Of a stretch of 64,000 nt of DNA, positions 28,922 to 37,608 are shown piece by piece. The notes beneath the pieces are model-generated. The model saw only the letters and a list, made by a program, of their open reading frames with translations, searched no databases and had not been told where the DNA came from. The DNA is from Candidatus Rhodoblastus alkanivorans (GTDB taxonomy: Bacteria; Pseudomonadota; Alphaproteobacteria; Rhizobiales; Beijerinckiaceae). The DNA lies in assembly GCF_022760755.1 (NCBI RefSeq), contig NZ_JAIVFP010000001.1, positions 1,902,001-1,966,000 on the forward strand, read 5' to 3'. Positions within the stretch are counted from its first letter, which is position 1; every line of letters starts with the position of its first letter. The position numbers and the translations under genes are program-made.

Positions 28922-31632
28922 TCCGCCCTCCGGCCGACATTACGCACGAATTCGAGGGTGGCGGCGGCGAGAATGAAAGCGACGATCAGGGTAAAGGTGA
29001 CATAGACCGCCGGATTGAGCGACAGCCAGCTGGCGGAGATCAAGCGCACATTGGAGACCGACAGGGGCTGGGTCGCGACAAAGTGCAACTGGCTTGCCGG
29101 CAAAGTCGCAATGGCGCCGTCGGAATCGTCGAGCAGCGAGAGGCGTCCGTCGACATGCCGCCAGACGCGCGGATCGGAAAGGCAATCCACCGATTGCGAC
29201 AGCAAGGTGGAATTGGGCGCCGTCACCAAAGTCCAGACGTCGTCGGCTGCCGCGCCGCGCACGGTCTGGGCGATCAGAAGCGAATTGTCGCTGCGGTAGA
29301 TGATTTTCGCCGCCGCCTCGTCGCCGTTCGCGATGAGCGCCTGCGCTTCGTCCATCGTTCCCCGCCAGGCCGCGCCGGCCACGTCGGCGATTTCCGCGCC
29401 GGCGCCTTTCAGCCATTGCCGCCAACGCTCATGACCGCCCAGCTTTTCCGACCATGCATCGAATAGATCGCGATTGGCGGGCGTTTCCGGGGGATTCGCC
29501 GCTTCGGCGAGCAGTGCGGCAATATCGACCGGCGGGACCCCGGATGCGGGACCGACGACCGGCGCGCGCCGCAAATGGCAGGCCGCCGGGAGGTTCTTTT
29601 GCAGCACCAGCCGGCTGCGGGCGCGAATGTCGGCCGGCGACGGTTTGGCGAGGGAATCAGCGGGGGCGGCGGATCGATCGGCCCAGGCGGCGCGCAATCT
29701 TTCGGGGTCGAGGCCAAGGGCGCGCGCCGTCGCGAAATCGAGCTGGCCGGCGGCGGCGACGACCAAAGTGGCGCCCGAGCCGACCGCCGGCGGAGCCGTG
29801 GTGAAGCGGAAGTCGATCGGGCGGCCGGCCGAGGCGGCCATGCGCGCGGCGAAGGTGGCGGCGGCGGCGATCGAATGAATGTCTGGCGATGGAGCGTAAA
29901 GCTTGGGCTGTTTCCCGCCGCCGATATAGGGGAATCCGCCTGAAGCGGTGACCGCGAGATCGGGCACGCGGCCAATGCGCGCCAGTTGCGGAATCCGGAT
30001 CGTGGTCGAATCGAGGAAGAGGAAGCGCTTCTTGTTGGCGATCGCCGCGAGCGGATCGCAGGCGGCGTCCGCGGCGGTCGGCAATTGCGCCTGGATCTCG
30101 ATGCGATTGAGGCCGGGACGTAAAAATCCGAGCGGCAGGGGCAGGGTCTTGTCCTTGAAGACTGCCCCACGGGCGTTGGATAGCGGGGCCGAGACCGCGT
30201 TATGGCCGTTGATGGCGACGATGATCTTGGCGTTCGACAGCAGGCCCGGCGCATAGCCGCCGGCAAGGTCGAGCGGGACCTTGGCGTAATCGGCGGAATA
30301 GAAATCGGCCGGCATGATGATGTTGAAGCCGACGCGGAAATAGCGCCCGGAAAATTCCTCGCTGTGGAGGCCGAGATCGGCGAGTTTGACGGTCTCGCCG
30401 CCGGTCACGCGGTAGCCGGGGAAGGCTTGCGAAGCGCGCAGGCCGGCGCGTGAGCCGCGCGGCTGCGCCGTCTTGTCGAATTGGCGCAGGGCCCGATTGA
30501 CGTCGTCCTGCGTCCTGCCGGTGATGACGATCGTGGCGCGTCGCGCCGCCGTCGCCGGCAGGAAGGCGAGACGGGGGCCGTCGATCCCGCCGAAGGCGGC
30601 GAGATCGGGAATCCGGGCCAGGTCGGCGGCGAGGCCGACCACCAGATTGACGCCATAGGCGCCGCCCGCCATGGGCCCGACATCGACCATCGGCTGCTCG
30701 AAATGGCCGCTCGAGGCGATGATCTGCACCGCGCGAATGACGCGTTCGATATTGCCTGGGCTGGTCCGTCCCGGCAGAACCGCCCGCACGGGCAGGGCGC
30801 CTTGGGAGTCTGGCGGCAACGCGGCGAGGTCGGCGAGGCCGAGCGCCTCGTTCTGGCTGCTCGGCGCCAGAATTCCGGTCTGCGACGGATCGATCTGGGT
30901 CCAGAGTTCGTAAGTCGCTTCGAGGGAGCAATCGACGCGGTGGCGCTCGTCTACCGCAATGCGCACCGCATTGAAGCCGGGCTTGACGAGATTGGGCGGA
31001 ATGTCGAAATCGACGGTCTGCACCTTGTCGAAGGCGCTGATCCGGGTGGCGCCGATTTCGACGTCGTTGATCGACACGATGATTTTCGACGCCTCCGGCA
31101 TGACCGAGACAGCCGACATGTAGCCGAGCTGGAAACGCAATCTGCTGCGCGCCTGCGCCTCGGAAAGATAGATCGGCCATTCCGACGCGCCGATTTCGCC
31201 GCTCAGACGAAAGCCCTGGATATTGTTGGGCAGATGGCGAAGCACGAAGCCGCCTTCCGCCGCATTTGGCTCGGAGGTGGGGGCGGGCGCCGGCCCTGGC
31301 CCCGGCGCGGCGGCGGCGGACGGCGGAAGAGGCGCAGGCGGCGATGCGGCGGCGACAGGCGTCGATGCGGCCGGCAAGCGAATCCGTGGCGCGGCCTCGA
31401 TCGTTCCGACCGGGGCAGGATCGATTTTCGCGGCCGGGCCGTCGCGATCGGCCAGGAAGGCCGGCGGCGCGAAGGCGATGCGGTTCGGCGCCAGGAAAAG
31501 CGCCTCGTCCGGCGTCGCCGTCCGGGGTTGAGCGCGAGCCGCCGCGAGCGCCAGAATGACGGCGGCGGTCGTCGCGGCCCCTCGAAGGGCGTGCTGCGGC
31601 GAGCGCGTTTCCGCCTTTGGCCTCGGGCTCAT
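28918..31632 (-). CDS. bcsB: cellulose synthase regulatory/translocation subunit BcsB
   Basis: BcsB is the periplasmic partner of BcsA, anchored by a C-terminal helix, that guides the nascent glucan. The 904-residue protein has a signal sequence, a Pro/Ala-rich linker (about residues 75-120), then two repeats of carbohydrate-binding plus flavodoxin-like domains, and an anchor helix near 870-893 (VYVTFTLIVAFILAAATLEF). The ATG at 31632 is preferred over the in-frame TTG at 31638 that overlaps bcsA. The bcsA stop lies just inside this junction, so the genes are coupled. Confidence 0.93.
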   Translation of the reverse strand: MSPRPKAETRSPQHALRGAATTAAVILALAAARAQPRTATPDEALFLAPNRIAFAPPAFLADRDGPAAKIDPAPVGTIEAAPRIRLPAASTPVAAASPPAPLPPSAAAAPGPGPAPAPTSEPNAAEGGFVLRHLPNNIQGFRLSGEIGASEWPIYLSEAQARSRLRFQLGYMSAVSVMPEASKIIVSINDVEIGATRISAFDKVQTVDFDIPPNLVKPGFNAVRIAVDERHRVDCSLEATYELWTQIDPSQTGILAPSSQNEALGLADLAALPPDSQGALPVRAVLPGRTSPGNIERVIRAVQIIASSGHFEQPMVDVGPMAGGAYGVNLVVGLAADLARIPDLAAFGGIDGPRLAFLPATAARRATIVITGRTQDDVNRALRQFDKTAQPRGSRAGLRASQAFPGYRVTGGETVKLADLGLHSEEFSGRYFRVGFNIIMPADFYSADYAKVPLDLAGGYAPGLLSNAKIIVAINGHNAVSAPLSNARGAVFKDKTLPLPLGFLRPGLNRIEIQAQLPTAADAACDPLAAIANKKRFLFLDSTTIRIPQLARIGRVPDLAVTASGGFPYIGGGKQPKLYAPSPDIHSIAAAATFAARMAASAGRPIDFRFTTAPPAVGSGATLVVAAAGQLDFATARALGLDPERLRAAWADRSAAPADSLAKPSPADIRARSRLVLQKNLPAACHLRRAPVVGPASGVPPVDIAALLAEAANPPETPANRDLFDAWSEKLGGHERWRQWLKGAGAEIADVAGAAWRGTMDEAQALIANGDEAAAKIIYRSDNSLLIAQTVRGAAADDVWTLVTAPNSTLLSQSVDCLSDPRVWRHVDGRLSLLDDSDGAIATLPASQLHFVATQPLSVSNVRLISASWLSLNPAVYVTFTLIVAFILAAATLEFVRNVGRRAE

Positions 31633-31634
31633 GG

Positions 31635-33947
31635 TCAAGCCTTCTTCGCCGTTTGGACCGCTTGCGCCGTGGCGTCGCGCATCTGGGCCGCTGCGAGATC
31701 GAGCAGGTTGCGCAGGCCGGCGACCGAAACATCGGCGATTTCGGTCGCGGTCCGCGGTTCGGGTTCAGGCTCGGGAACCGCCTTGCGCGCGATCTCGGGG
31801 AGCCAATCCCTGACGGCGTAGCGGATCGCCCGGACCGGCTCGGAAAGGCCCCACCAGATGAACTGGCCCGAACCGGCGAGCAGGTTCTTGTGGCTGCGGC
31901 GCGACCTCAGGAAGCGGGGGAGCGCATCGGAATCGCCATACATCAATTCGGCCAGAGCGAAATAATCGCGCGGGCGCATATCGTCGAACTGGGCGCCGAC
32001 CAGGGCTTCGTCGGGCGATGTGGTCTCGCGCAGGATATGGAAGGGGAGGCTCTGGCGCGGATGCCGCGCCGCCGGCATCGGCCTGACATAGAGCCGGCCC
32101 CTGACCGAGCGTATCGCCAGGCTTTCCGGCGCCGCGTCGGTAAAGACGAAGGCGCAGCCGCCGGCCGACACATTCTTGATCCGCACCGGATAGCGCACGC
32201 CCTCGATCACCGCCGCCCCTTCGCGGTCGACGCCAAGGCGAGGATGGCGGTCGGGCTGTTTGCGCTCGGACACCGCGCCGAGCGCCGCTCCGGCGATCAT
32301 CAGATTGAAGCCGTTCCACAGGCTGACGACCAGCATCAGGCCATTGGCGCCGGGATCGAAAGCATAGCGCCAAAGCGCGACGAATTGGGCGACGAGCAGG
32401 AGACCCCAGGCGGCGAAGAACGGCCAGGACAGTTCCGACAAATGGTCCTCGTCGAGCGACAGGCCCTTGGCGGTGACATTGAAGGTCGGCTTGCGCGGCG
32501 AGGCGACCACCGAGACGATGGCTTTGGCGAGAAAGATTCCCTGAACGTATTCGTAGAGTTCCGATACCCAGGGCCAGCGCAGCCTGCCGTAAATATAATT
32601 CTGGAGCATCATATTAACGATCATGTACACTAGCGTATAGGAAAGGGCTTCGTTGACGTTGGCGACAAATAGCTTGATATCGAAGAAGATATAGCAGAGC
32701 GGCGCGAACATGAAGATGAGCCGCGGCACGGGGAAGAACCAGAATGTCATGCTGGACAGATAGGCGAGCCTCTGGATCGGCTTCAGGCCCTTCTTGAAAG
32801 TCGGATTTTTCAAGAGCATGATCTGAAACATGCCCTGGCACCAGCGCGAGCGCTGGCCGATGAAGGACGAGAAGGTCTCCGGCTGCAGACCGGCGATGAG
32901 GGGCTTGTCGACGAAAACGCTGTGCCAGCCGCGCGAATGGAGTTCGAAGGCGGTTTCGCAGTCCTCGGTGATGGTCACGCCGGAAAAGCCGCCGGTTTCA
33001 AGCAGAGCGGCGCGGCGCAGCAGCGCGGCCGAGCCGCAGAAGAATGAGCCGTCCCATTTGTCGAGACCGCGCTGGGTCATCGAATAGAACATTTCGTTTT
33101 CGGACGGCATCGCGTTGAAAGTGCGCAGGTTCTTCTCGATCGGATCGGGATTGAGAAAGACGTGCGGCGTCTGCACCAGGAAGAGTCGCGGGTCGCGGCG
33201 GAAATGACCGACCGTTTCGCGCAGGAAGGCGCGAAAAGGCGCGTGATCGGCGTCGAAGACGACGATGATTTCGCCATCGGTGTGCGGCAATTGGGCGTTC
33301 ATATTGCCGGCCTTGGCGTGCTCGTTCTTGGCGCGGGTGCGGTAATGGGCGCCAAGCTCGGCGCAAAGCGACTGAAGCGACGCCCGGCGTTCGCGCGCGG
33401 CCTTCGCCTTTTCGGGATTGCGGTCGCCGCATTTCTGGTCGGTCCCGCCGTCGTCGAGCAGATAGACGTTGAGCTTGTCGGCCGGATAATCCATCGATTT
33501 CGCCGCGGCGACCGTCGTGGCGAGGATATATTCATCCTCATTATAGGTCGGGATGAAGATATCGACCGTGGGCAGGTCGGCGTCGCGCTCGAGCTTCGGG
33601 CGCCGCAACGGTTCGATATTGATGATCAGGCTGATCGTCAGGATGACGACGCAATAAAGCTCGGCGCCGAACAAAATGACGCCGCAGATGAAGCCGGTGA
33701 CGTCGGATATCGGCGGCAAGGTCTCGGCGCCGCGCCAATAGATGTAGCGGATGACGACAAAGGTGGCGAGGGCGAAGAACAGCTGGCGCGCCAGCGCGCC
33801 GCGCAGGAAAATCCACACGCCGAGCATGAGCACGATAACGGCGCCGCCGAGGATGCCCTGAGCGGCGACGCTGACCGGCTGGGTCAGGAGCAGCAAGGCG
33901 AACAGTCCCGCCACCAACCAGAAACTCAAACGCAACGCCAACGCCAT
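31635..33947 (-). CDS. bcsA: cellulose synthase catalytic subunit BcsA
   Basis: BcsA polymerises UDP-glucose into beta-1,4-glucan and threads it through the inner membrane. In the 770-residue protein the GT2 motifs are clear: DDGG near residue 166, FDADH near 233, TEDCETA near 325 and QRSRWCQG near 367. Helices flank the catalytic domain. The C-terminal PilZ domain (about 575-680) has NVSAGG, but the arginine motif reads KQPDR rather than RxxxR. Ahead of the ATG (33947) is AAGGAAG. It is the first of the overlapping A-B-Z-K-N genes. Confidence 0.96.
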   Translation of the reverse strand: MALALRLSFWLVAGLFALLLLTQPVSVAAQGILGGAVIVLMLGVWIFLRGALARQLFFALATFVVIRYIYWRGAETLPPISDVTGFICGVILFGAELYCVVILTISLIINIEPLRRPKLERDADLPTVDIFIPTYNEDEYILATTVAAAKSMDYPADKLNVYLLDDGGTDQKCGDRNPEKAKAARERRASLQSLCAELGAHYRTRAKNEHAKAGNMNAQLPHTDGEIIVVFDADHAPFRAFLRETVGHFRRDPRLFLVQTPHVFLNPDPIEKNLRTFNAMPSENEMFYSMTQRGLDKWDGSFFCGSAALLRRAALLETGGFSGVTITEDCETAFELHSRGWHSVFVDKPLIAGLQPETFSSFIGQRSRWCQGMFQIMLLKNPTFKKGLKPIQRLAYLSSMTFWFFPVPRLIFMFAPLCYIFFDIKLFVANVNEALSYTLVYMIVNMMLQNYIYGRLRWPWVSELYEYVQGIFLAKAIVSVVASPRKPTFNVTAKGLSLDEDHLSELSWPFFAAWGLLLVAQFVALWRYAFDPGANGLMLVVSLWNGFNLMIAGAALGAVSERKQPDRHPRLGVDREGAAVIEGVRYPVRIKNVSAGGCAFVFTDAAPESLAIRSVRGRLYVRPMPAARHPRQSLPFHILRETTSPDEALVGAQFDDMRPRDYFALAELMYGDSDALPRFLRSRRSHKNLLAGSGQFIWWGLSEPVRAIRYAVRDWLPEIARKAVPEPEPEPRTATEIADVSVAGLRNLLDLAAAQMRDATAQAVQTAKKA

Positions 33948-34251
33948 GCCCGCTTCCTTGGTTACTGGATACCGTAAAGGAAGATGTTTAACGTCAGCGT
34001 TAAGTGGTCATTATAGAAAAAAGTCTTCTTTTTCTTATGATTAACGGCAGGTTTCTCATTTAAAATCAGCGCCATGGCGTCGGGGAAACCTTGCGGCGCC
34101 GTCACTGAATTCGGCGCTTTCGTGGGCAAGACGGGGCGCTGCCGGGCCGCGCGGCGTTCAATTCATGGGATCGGCGAGGGAAGCCATTCGCGACGGAGTC
34201 GTGGCGAGTTCGCGAAAGACTGCGGTCCGTTTTTTCCGCTGCGGCTTCAGG
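33948..34251. other. bcsS-bcsA intergenic region
   Basis: This 304-base spacer separates the bcsS stop from the bcsA start on the minus strand. It is AT-rich next to bcsA (33975-34065) and contains the 16-base palindrome at 33988-34003. A bcsA promoter is therefore likely here. No ORF with coding character was seen. Confidence 0.6.
33988..34003. promoter_or_regulatory. TTAACG palindrome upstream of bcsA
   Basis: TTAACG and CGTTAA flank a 4-base centre, 41 bases upstream of the bcsA start. The two TTAA elements are 8 bases apart, one more than in a classical CtrA box. It may be an operator for the bcs operon. Confidence 0.4.
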
Positions 34252-35076
34252 TCAGAAGGCCAATTGGGCGTCGAGGAGGGCATAGCCGCCGGAGCCGGTG
34301 ACCCGGCTGCTGGTGGCGCCGCCCGAGAGGCCAAAGGCGAGCCGGCCGATGGTGAGGCCGGTCAAATGGACGCCGGCGCGATATTCCGAATAGAAGCGAT
34401 TGCCCAGGGCAAGAAACTCGGGACCGATGAAGACATTGCCCCAGATCCGGTAACCGGCCTTGATGCGGGAATAATATTCCGAATTGTTCGTGCTGAAGGA
34501 TCCGTAACCGCTCAGCATCGTATTGGGGGTCGGATTGCCGTAGAATTCACCGGCGATCTTCGCGCCAATCGAGAAGCCGGCGGTCGGATTATTAGGATCG
34601 GGATAGGACAGGGTCGTATTGCTCAGCTCCATGCCGCCGAACAGCGCGAAGGACCAGTTGCGCATGACCCAGCCATAACCGCCGAGCACACCGCCGTCTT
34701 CCTGGTCGGCGTAGATTTTCTTCCGGACGCCGACGGTCGCCGGCGCGACGGCGGGCAGGGTGGTGAAGTAATTATAGGTTCCGGCGACGCCCTCGACCCG
34801 GAATCGGAAGCCGTTCTGCCGGAAATCGCCGTCGATCGCCCCGGTGACGGCGGCGGCGCCGAAAACGCTCTGCGTGGTGGTCGCCGAGCCGGAGGCGTCC
34901 AGCAAGACGGTCGGCGCGTAATCAGGCTCCGTGGTCTTGTCGCCGGTGTACCAGTCGGCCGCGCCCGCCGCCTGGGCCTGGACGATCCACAAGGCCGCCG
35001 CCAGCAAAAACTTCGACCGACGCGCCGGCAAAGGGGCTGGCGTTTGCGCCGAAAATGGTCTGGCAACGGCTTTCAT
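34252..35076 (-). CDS. bcsS: cellulose biosynthesis protein BcsS (outer-membrane barrel-like)
   Basis: BcsS is a conserved accessory protein of alphaproteobacterial cellulose operons. The 274-residue product has a signal peptide (to about residue 40, ending AGAAD). It is followed by repeating amphipathic beta-strands rich in Gly and aromatic residues, for example GGVLGGYGWVMRNWSFALFGGMEL, GSFSTNNSEYYSRIKAGYRI and the C-terminal GGYALLDAQLAF with terminal Phe. That pattern fits a small outer-membrane barrel. It lies upstream of bcsA on the same strand with a 304-base gap, so it may have its own promoter. Confidence 0.82.
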   Translation of the reverse strand: MKAVARPFSAQTPAPLPARRSKFLLAAALWIVQAQAAGAADWYTGDKTTEPDYAPTVLLDASGSATTTQSVFGAAAVTGAIDGDFRQNGFRFRVEGVAGTYNYFTTLPAVAPATVGVRKKIYADQEDGGVLGGYGWVMRNWSFALFGGMELSNTTLSYPDPNNPTAGFSIGAKIAGEFYGNPTPNTMLSGYGSFSTNNSEYYSRIKAGYRIWGNVFIGPEFLALGNRFYSEYRAGVHLTGLTIGRLAFGLSGGATSSRVTGSGGYALLDAQLAF

Positions 35077-35102
35077 CCGTGAATTCCAATCAAGCGATCA
35101 GC

Positions 35103-35131
35103 CCCCGAACGGTCGCGCGTGCCGTTCGGGG
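35103..35131 (-). promoter_or_regulatory. hairpin in the bcsS leader
   Basis: CCCCGAACGG (35103-35112) pairs perfectly with CCGTTCGGGG (35122-35131) around a 9-base loop. It lies 26 bases before the bcsS start codon. There is no T run on either side. It could be a leader structure or a block on read-through from tRNA-Gln. Confidence 0.5.
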
Positions 35132-35214
35132 CATGATTGACCAAGCGTAATGTCAATCGCTAAATTGCGGATATTAACGGGTGATTTCGCAGAAACGCCG
35201 GAAACGAAACATGA

Positions 35215-35229
35215 TTAAGCCGCGTTTAA
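35215..35229. promoter_or_regulatory. CtrA-type box (TTAA-N7-TTAAC) upstream of bcsS
   Basis: TTAA, exactly seven bases, then TTAAC is the full consensus for the alphaproteobacterial cell-cycle regulator CtrA. It is 139 bases upstream of bcsS. Binding is inferred from the consensus only. Confidence 0.45.
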
Positions 35230-35376
35230 CGCTTGGTCGTTCCGTCGCCGGCGCGACGCGTTGCCAATGTCGCTACGCAACGCCGTAGACGTTTGACGAA
35301 AGCTCATGCCCCGCGCCGGACTTCAGGCCCGGCGGCGGCGAACTTTCCAGTTTTGATTCAGCTGGTCAGGAATTTT

Positions 35377-35450
35377 TGGCTGGGAGACCTGGATTCGAAC
35401 CAAGATTAACGGAGTCAGAGTCCGCTGTTCTACCGTTGAACTATCTCCCA
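35377..35450 (-). tRNA. tRNA-Gln (anticodon CTG)
   Basis: Read on the minus strand the 74-base gene starts TGGGAGA, pairing with TCTCCCA at its end. The anticodon loop is CTCTGAC with anticodon CTG, the T loop is TTCGAAT, and discriminator G is followed by encoded CCA. It reads the CAG codon. Confidence 0.96.
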
Positions 35451-35475
35451 CCGGGCCGGTGGCCGAAGTGGGATT

Positions 35476-35504
35476 GGAATAGCGAAGTGAGGGATCAAAC
35501 GCAA
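35476..35504 (-). promoter_or_regulatory. sigma-70 promoter of tRNA-Gln
   Basis: On the minus strand TTGCGT and TATTCC are separated by 17 bases, ending 25 bases before the tRNA. Spacing and position are right for a stable-RNA promoter. Confidence 0.55.
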
Positions 35505-35646
35505 CCCCTGTTTGGCCTTCGACCAAGGATCTAAGTGGCGCCATTGTGATGGTTTTCCACATAAAAGCCTTGTCTGGCCTCTTCGCGGGGCTTTATGCTG
35601 GACGGACAATGGGTAGAAGACGCTGGCGCCAGGCGCGGGAGGAATT

Positions 35647-36729
35647 GTGTCGTCGATCGACGCGATAGGGAGCGGGAATTCCATCGAGCAGGCCGTGCGC
35701 CTGCAGGGATTCTCCACCAACGGCGACCGGCGGCTGGCGCGGCGGTCAGCGACCTATGCCGCACTCGATCTTGGCACGAATAATTGCCGTCTCCTGGTCG
35801 CGCGGCCAGTTCGTGAGTCCGAAAGCGCTTCCGGCGAACATTTTCGCATTGTCGATTCTTTTTCCCGGATCGTTCGGCTGGGCGAAGGTTTGACTCAAAC
35901 CGGCCGGCTCTCCGAAGCCGCGATCCAACGCACCATCGACGCGCTTCTGGTGTGCCGCGAGAAAATGGCCGCGCGCGGGGTGACGCGTTCGCGCCTGATT
36001 GCAACCGAGGCCTGCCGCTCCGCCGCGAATGGATTCGAATTCATCGAACGGGTTCGCGAGCGCGTCGGCCTGGAGCTCGAAATCATCAGCCGCGAAACCG
36101 AGGCGCGGCTTGCCGCCGAGGGTTGCGCGTCGCTTGCCGATTCGGCGGCGAAAAGCGTGGTGCTGTTCGATATCGGCGGCGGCTCGTCCGAGATTGTCTG
36201 GCTTGCGGCGGGCGCCGGCGTCCCGGGGGGCGACCGGATCCGCCATTGGACTTCGCTTCAACTCGGCGTCGTGACGCTCGCCGAACGTTTCGGCGGCGCC
36301 GAAGTTTCTTATGCGCAGTTCTCGGCCATGACCGATCTGGTCGAGGCGGAATTGCAGAGTTTTCTCGCCAGCGCGTCGTGCGAGGAGCGCTGCCAGCGCT
36401 TTCATCTGCTCGGGACGTCGGGGACGGTGACGACCTTGGCGGGTGTGCACCTCAATCTTCCGCGCTACGACCGCCGGAGGGTTGACGGGCTTTGGATGTC
36501 ACGCGCTGAAATCGACGCCGTGATGAATCGGCTGCGGCGCATGTCTTATGCCGAGCGCTCGCAGAACTCCTGCATCGGGCCGGAACGCGCTGACCTTGTC
36601 CTCGCCGGCTGCGCGATTCTGGAGGGGATTCGGCGCTGCTTCCCCTCGGAGCGGATTCGAATCGCCGACCGCGGCTTGCGTGAGGGGATGCTGCTCGAAC
36701 TGATGCGGGCCGACCGATCCGTCGATTGA
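35647..36729 (+). CDS. Ppx/GppA family phosphatase
   Basis: This family includes exopolyphosphatase and pppGpp pyrophosphatase; which activity this one has cannot be told from sequence. The 360-residue protein has the ASKHA-fold motifs AALDLGTNNCRLLV (near residue 40), ATEACRSA, SRETEARL, and the phosphate loop LFDIGGGSSEIVW near 175, then GTSGTVTTLAG near 260. It is the short two-domain form lacking the C-terminal HD region. The GTG start at 35647 follows GGGAGGAATT. rlmE follows 66 bases downstream, a common pairing in Hyphomicrobiales. Confidence 0.9.
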   Translation: MSSIDAIGSGNSIEQAVRLQGFSTNGDRRLARRSATYAALDLGTNNCRLLVARPVRESESASGEHFRIVDSFSRIVRLGEGLTQTGRLSEAAIQRTIDALLVCREKMAARGVTRSRLIATEACRSAANGFEFIERVRERVGLELEIISRETEARLAAEGCASLADSAAKSVVLFDIGGGSSEIVWLAAGAGVPGGDRIRHWTSLQLGVVTLAERFGGAEVSYAQFSAMTDLVEAELQSFLASASCEERCQRFHLLGTSGTVTTLAGVHLNLPRYDRRRVDGLWMSRAEIDAVMNRLRRMSYAERSQNSCIGPERADLVLAGCAILEGIRRCFPSERIRIADRGLREGMLLELMRADRSVD

Positions 36730-36795
36730 GACGGGCCCTGTTCATTCCGCGCTTTTGAAGCTACGGGAGGGTCTTCTCGGGCGAAAGGGCGGCGG

Positions 36796-37533
36796 ATGGC
36801 GAAGACGACGAAAGGGCCGGGCGGACCAGGCGGGCGTGAATTGAAGACGCGGGTGAAAACCGCGCGGAAGCGGACGCTCTCTTCGACCCTTTGGCTCCAG
36901 CGGCAGTTGAACGATCCCTATGTCGCGCGCGCCAAGCGCGAGGGCTGGCGTTCGCGCGCCGCCTTCAAGCTGTTGGAGATCGATGAGAAGTTCCATCTGC
37001 TGCAGCCGGGGCAGAAGATCGTCGATCTCGGCGCGGCGCCCGGCGGATGGGCGCAGGCGGCGGCGAGGAAGGTCAAGTCGGCGGAAGGGCGCGGTAAGGT
37101 CGTCGGTATTGATTTGCTCGACATCGAGCCGATCGCCGGCGTCGATTTCGCAGTGCAGGATTTCCTTGCGCCGGAAGCGCCAGAGCGGCTGAAGGCAATG
37201 CTCGGCGGGGAGGCGGACGGCGTGCTTTCCGACATGGCCGCCAACACCACCGGCCACAAGCGGACGGATCATTTGCGAATCATCCACCTGGCCGAGCTTG
37301 CCGTCGAATTCGCCGGCGAAGTCCTCAAACCGGGCGGCTTTTTCCTCTGCAAATTGTTCCAGGGCGGCGAAACAGGCGAATTGGTGACGCGGCTGAAACG
37401 CGACTATGCCCTCGTGCGCCATGTCAAGCCCGGCGCGAGCAGGGCGGATTCAGCCGAGCTCTATGTCCTTGCGACAGGCTTTCGCGCCATGCGTTTCGGC
37501 GGATTGCGAAGCAATCTTGCGGAAACCGAATGA
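36796..37533 (+). CDS. rlmE: 23S rRNA (uridine 2'-O-) methyltransferase RlmE (FtsJ)
   Basis: RlmE methylates the 2'-OH of a uridine in the 23S rRNA A-loop using SAM. The 245-residue protein has a basic N-terminal extension, the substrate segment RSRAAFKLLEIDEKF (catalytic Lys), SAM motif VDLGAAPGGWAQ near residue 75, the Asp in VLSDMAANTTGH near 142 and the catalytic Lys in FLCKLFQGGE near 192. It is likely co-transcribed with the phosphatase gene. Confidence 0.94.
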   Translation: MAKTTKGPGGPGGRELKTRVKTARKRTLSSTLWLQRQLNDPYVARAKREGWRSRAAFKLLEIDEKFHLLQPGQKIVDLGAAPGGWAQAAARKVKSAEGRGKVVGIDLLDIEPIAGVDFAVQDFLAPEAPERLKAMLGGEADGVLSDMAANTTGHKRTDHLRIIHLAELAVEFAGEVLKPGGFFLCKLFQGGETGELVTRLKRDYALVRHVKPGASRADSAELYVLATGFRAMRFGGLRSNLAETE

Positions 37534-37542
37534 ACAAAGAAA

Positions 37543-37566
37543 AGGCCCGGTCGTAAGACCGGGCCT
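37543..37566 (-). terminator. Rho-independent terminator of the outer-membrane protein gene
   Basis: A perfect 10-bp stem (37543-37552 with 37557-37566) has a 4-base loop. The T-rich tail (TTTCTTTG) exists only on the minus strand, so it ends the minus-strand omp transcript. It lies 10 bases after the rlmE stop and may also block convergent transcription. Confidence 0.88.
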
Positions 37567-37608
37567 GATCGGGAAGTTCCTTGATCCTTGCGGATCTCAG
37601 TACTTTTC

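Larger units (their letters stand above)
35077..35376. other. bcsS upstream region
   Basis: The 300 bases between bcsS and tRNA-Gln hold a 10-bp hairpin next to bcsS, an exact TTAA-N7-TTAAC box and other TTAA elements. No coding ORF is supported. This is presumably the bcsS promoter region. Confidence 0.6.

Noticed and set aside
30481-31821. 446-codon plus-strand frame across bcsB/bcsA
   Set aside because: Composition is that of a GC-rich shadow frame; the minus-strand bcs genes are clear.
35377-35450. tRNA-Gln as attachment site of an island carrying the bcs genes
   Set aside because: I found no duplicate of the tRNA 3' end near 24-34 kb and no integrase gene.
37543-37566. Hairpin as terminator of rlmE on the plus strand
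   Set aside because: The T-rich tail lies only on the minus strand, so it serves the outer-membrane protein gene; on the plus strand it is followed by GATCGGG.
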